Below are positions 63,226-64,000 of a stretch of DNA of 64,000 nt, piece by piece (positions within the stretch are counted from its first letter, which is position 1; every line of letters begins with the position of its first letter). The notes below the pieces were generated by a model. That model made no database searches. It saw only the letters and a program-made list of their open reading frames with translations, and was not told the origin of the DNA. This stretch comes from Nocardioides sp. (lineage in GTDB: Bacteria > Actinomycetota > Actinomycetes > Propionibacteriales > Nocardioidaceae), in the NCBI RefSeq assembly GCF_014360585.1, contig NZ_JACIXG010000018.1, forward strand, positions 1 through 64,000, given 5' to 3'. The translations under genes were made by a program, and so were the position numbers.

Positions 63226-63992
63226 CCTCAGGGATGCGGCTGACCATCATCGGGTGCTCGGGCTCCTACCCCGGACCCGACAGCCCGGCCTCCTGCTACC
63301 TCGTCGAGGCCGACGACTCGACGGGTCGGACTTGGCGGATCGTGCTCGACATGGGCAACGGCGCGCTCGGGGTGCTGCAGCGCTATGTCGACCCGCTGCT
63401 CATCGACGCGGTCCTGATCTCCCACCTGCACGCCGACCACTGCGTCGACATGACCTCCTACTACGTCCTGCGCAAGTGGCACCCGACCGGCCCGCAGCCG
63501 CCGATCCCGGTCTACGGCCCCAAGGGCACCGGCCGACGGCTGGCGAAGGCCTACGACCTGCCCAAGCGCCCCGGGATGCGCGAGGAGTTCGCGTTCTCGA
63601 CCTATACGGGGCCGATCCACCTCGGGCCGTTCGTGATCACCCCGATGGCCGTGGAGCATCCGGTCGATGCGTACGGGCTTCGGATCGAGGCGAACGGCAA
63701 GGTCCTCGGCTACAGCGGTGACACCGCCGAGACCGACGCGCTCCTCGACATCGCCGCCGACGCCGACCTGTTCCTGTGCGAGGCCGCCTTCCGCGACGGC
63801 GTCGACAACCCGCCCGGCGTGCACATCACCGGCGTCCACGCGGGGGAGTACGCCACCAAGGCTCGAGCGAAGAAGCTGATCGTCACCCACGTCCCGCCCT
63901 GGCACGATTCCGCCGACGCCGTGCGCGAGGCCCGCTCGGCGTACGAGGGGCCGATCGAGCTGGCGGCCACTGGGGCCGTCTACACGGTCTGA
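63222..63992 (+). CDS. MBL-fold metallo-hydrolase (Rv1339-like)
   Basis: 256-residue metallo-beta-lactamase-fold protein. The metal motif is [13 protein letters not shown] (HxHxDH), with [17 protein letters not shown] and a C-terminal His in [10 protein letters not shown] completing the site. Translationally coupled to murI. The mycobacterial orthologue Rv1339, also beside murI, has been reported as an atypical cAMP phosphodiesterase; that activity is probable here but not shown. Eight bases of the window remain after its stop. Confidence 0.9.
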   Translation: MTSGMRLTIIGCSGSYPGPDSPASCYLVEADDSTGRTWRIVLDMGNGALGVLQRYVDPLLIDAVLISHLHADHCVDMTSYYVLRKWHPTGPQPPIPVYGPKGTGRRLAKAYDLPKRPGMREEFAFSTYTGPIHLGPFVITPMAVEHPVDAYGLRIEANGKVLGYSGDTAETDALLDIAADADLFLCEAAFRDGVDNPPGVHITGVHAGEYATKARAKKLIVTHVPPWHDSADAVREARSAYEGPIELAATGAVYTV

Positions 63993-64000
63993 CGGCCCTC

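Overview
The window is about 64 kb of high-GC actinobacterial chromosome, most likely from a Nocardioides-type organism (order Propionibacteriales). The evidence is the strong G/C bias at third codon positions, many GTG starts, stop/start overlaps of the ATGA or GTGA kind, an actinobacterial ydaO (cyclic di-AMP) riboswitch, an ssrA tag ending in ALAA, and two blocks that follow Mycobacterium tuberculosis gene order: Rv1220c-sigE-rseA-htrA, and pncB-clpS-DUF2017-mec-cysO-cysM-murI-Rv1339. I see no tRNA, rRNA, CRISPR array, prophage or intact insertion sequence. Genus assignment is inference.

Layout. 1-3.6 kb: envelope-stress locus (O-methyltransferase, SigE, zinc anti-sigma factor, HtrA). 3.6-10.4 kb: small HTH protein, a lipoprotein/membrane-protein pair, a WS/DGAT-like acyltransferase, a lysyl oxidase and two DUF2505 proteins. 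10.6-16.5 kb: an NAD-glutamate dehydrogenase that has lost its C-terminus against an LPXTG surface-protein gene. 16.8-21.4 kb: CitE-like lyase, MetF-like protein and the kynBUA tryptophan-to-anthranilate operon. 21.5-24.1 kb: ECF42-type sigma factor with its DGPF partner and a hydrolase, with two matching candidate promoters. 24.1-27.7 kb: Ku, DNA ligase and LigD-type polymerase for end joining, then an orphan response regulator. 27.9-35.6 kb: c-di-AMP riboswitch and NlpC/P60 hydrolase, prfB, ftsEX with an EnvC-like M23 protein, smpB and tmRNA. 35.7-43.7 kb: phenylalanine hydroxylase, HIT protein, two glycerophosphodiesterases, FabG-like reductase, DUF3048 lipoprotein and a TetR divergon. 43.8-51 kb: YqgE, DUF3039, helicase, CutC, regulators and an MFS exporter. 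51-64 kb: nicotinamide salvage, ClpS, the Mec/CysO/CysM cysteine pathway interrupted by an ABC transporter/two-component island, a flavin monooxygenase, a phosphatase, MurI and an MBL-fold hydrolase.

The most unusual signal is a recurrent mini-ORF beginning Met-Ser-Glu. It bridges the stop codon of one gene and the start codon of the next (sigE/rseA, DUF3039/helicase, SseB-like/HIT) or leads directly into a gene (clpS). In three copies the downstream start codon lies in the 3' arm of a hairpin whose arm sequences differ between copies but still pair. Other points worth checking are a CysO protein that carries one cysteine after Gly-Gly, a 106-121 bp inverted-repeat element present twice (once exactly where cysO is separated from cysM), a 21-nt periodic repeat at two loci, the truncated glutamate dehydrogenase and a frameshifted histidine kinase.
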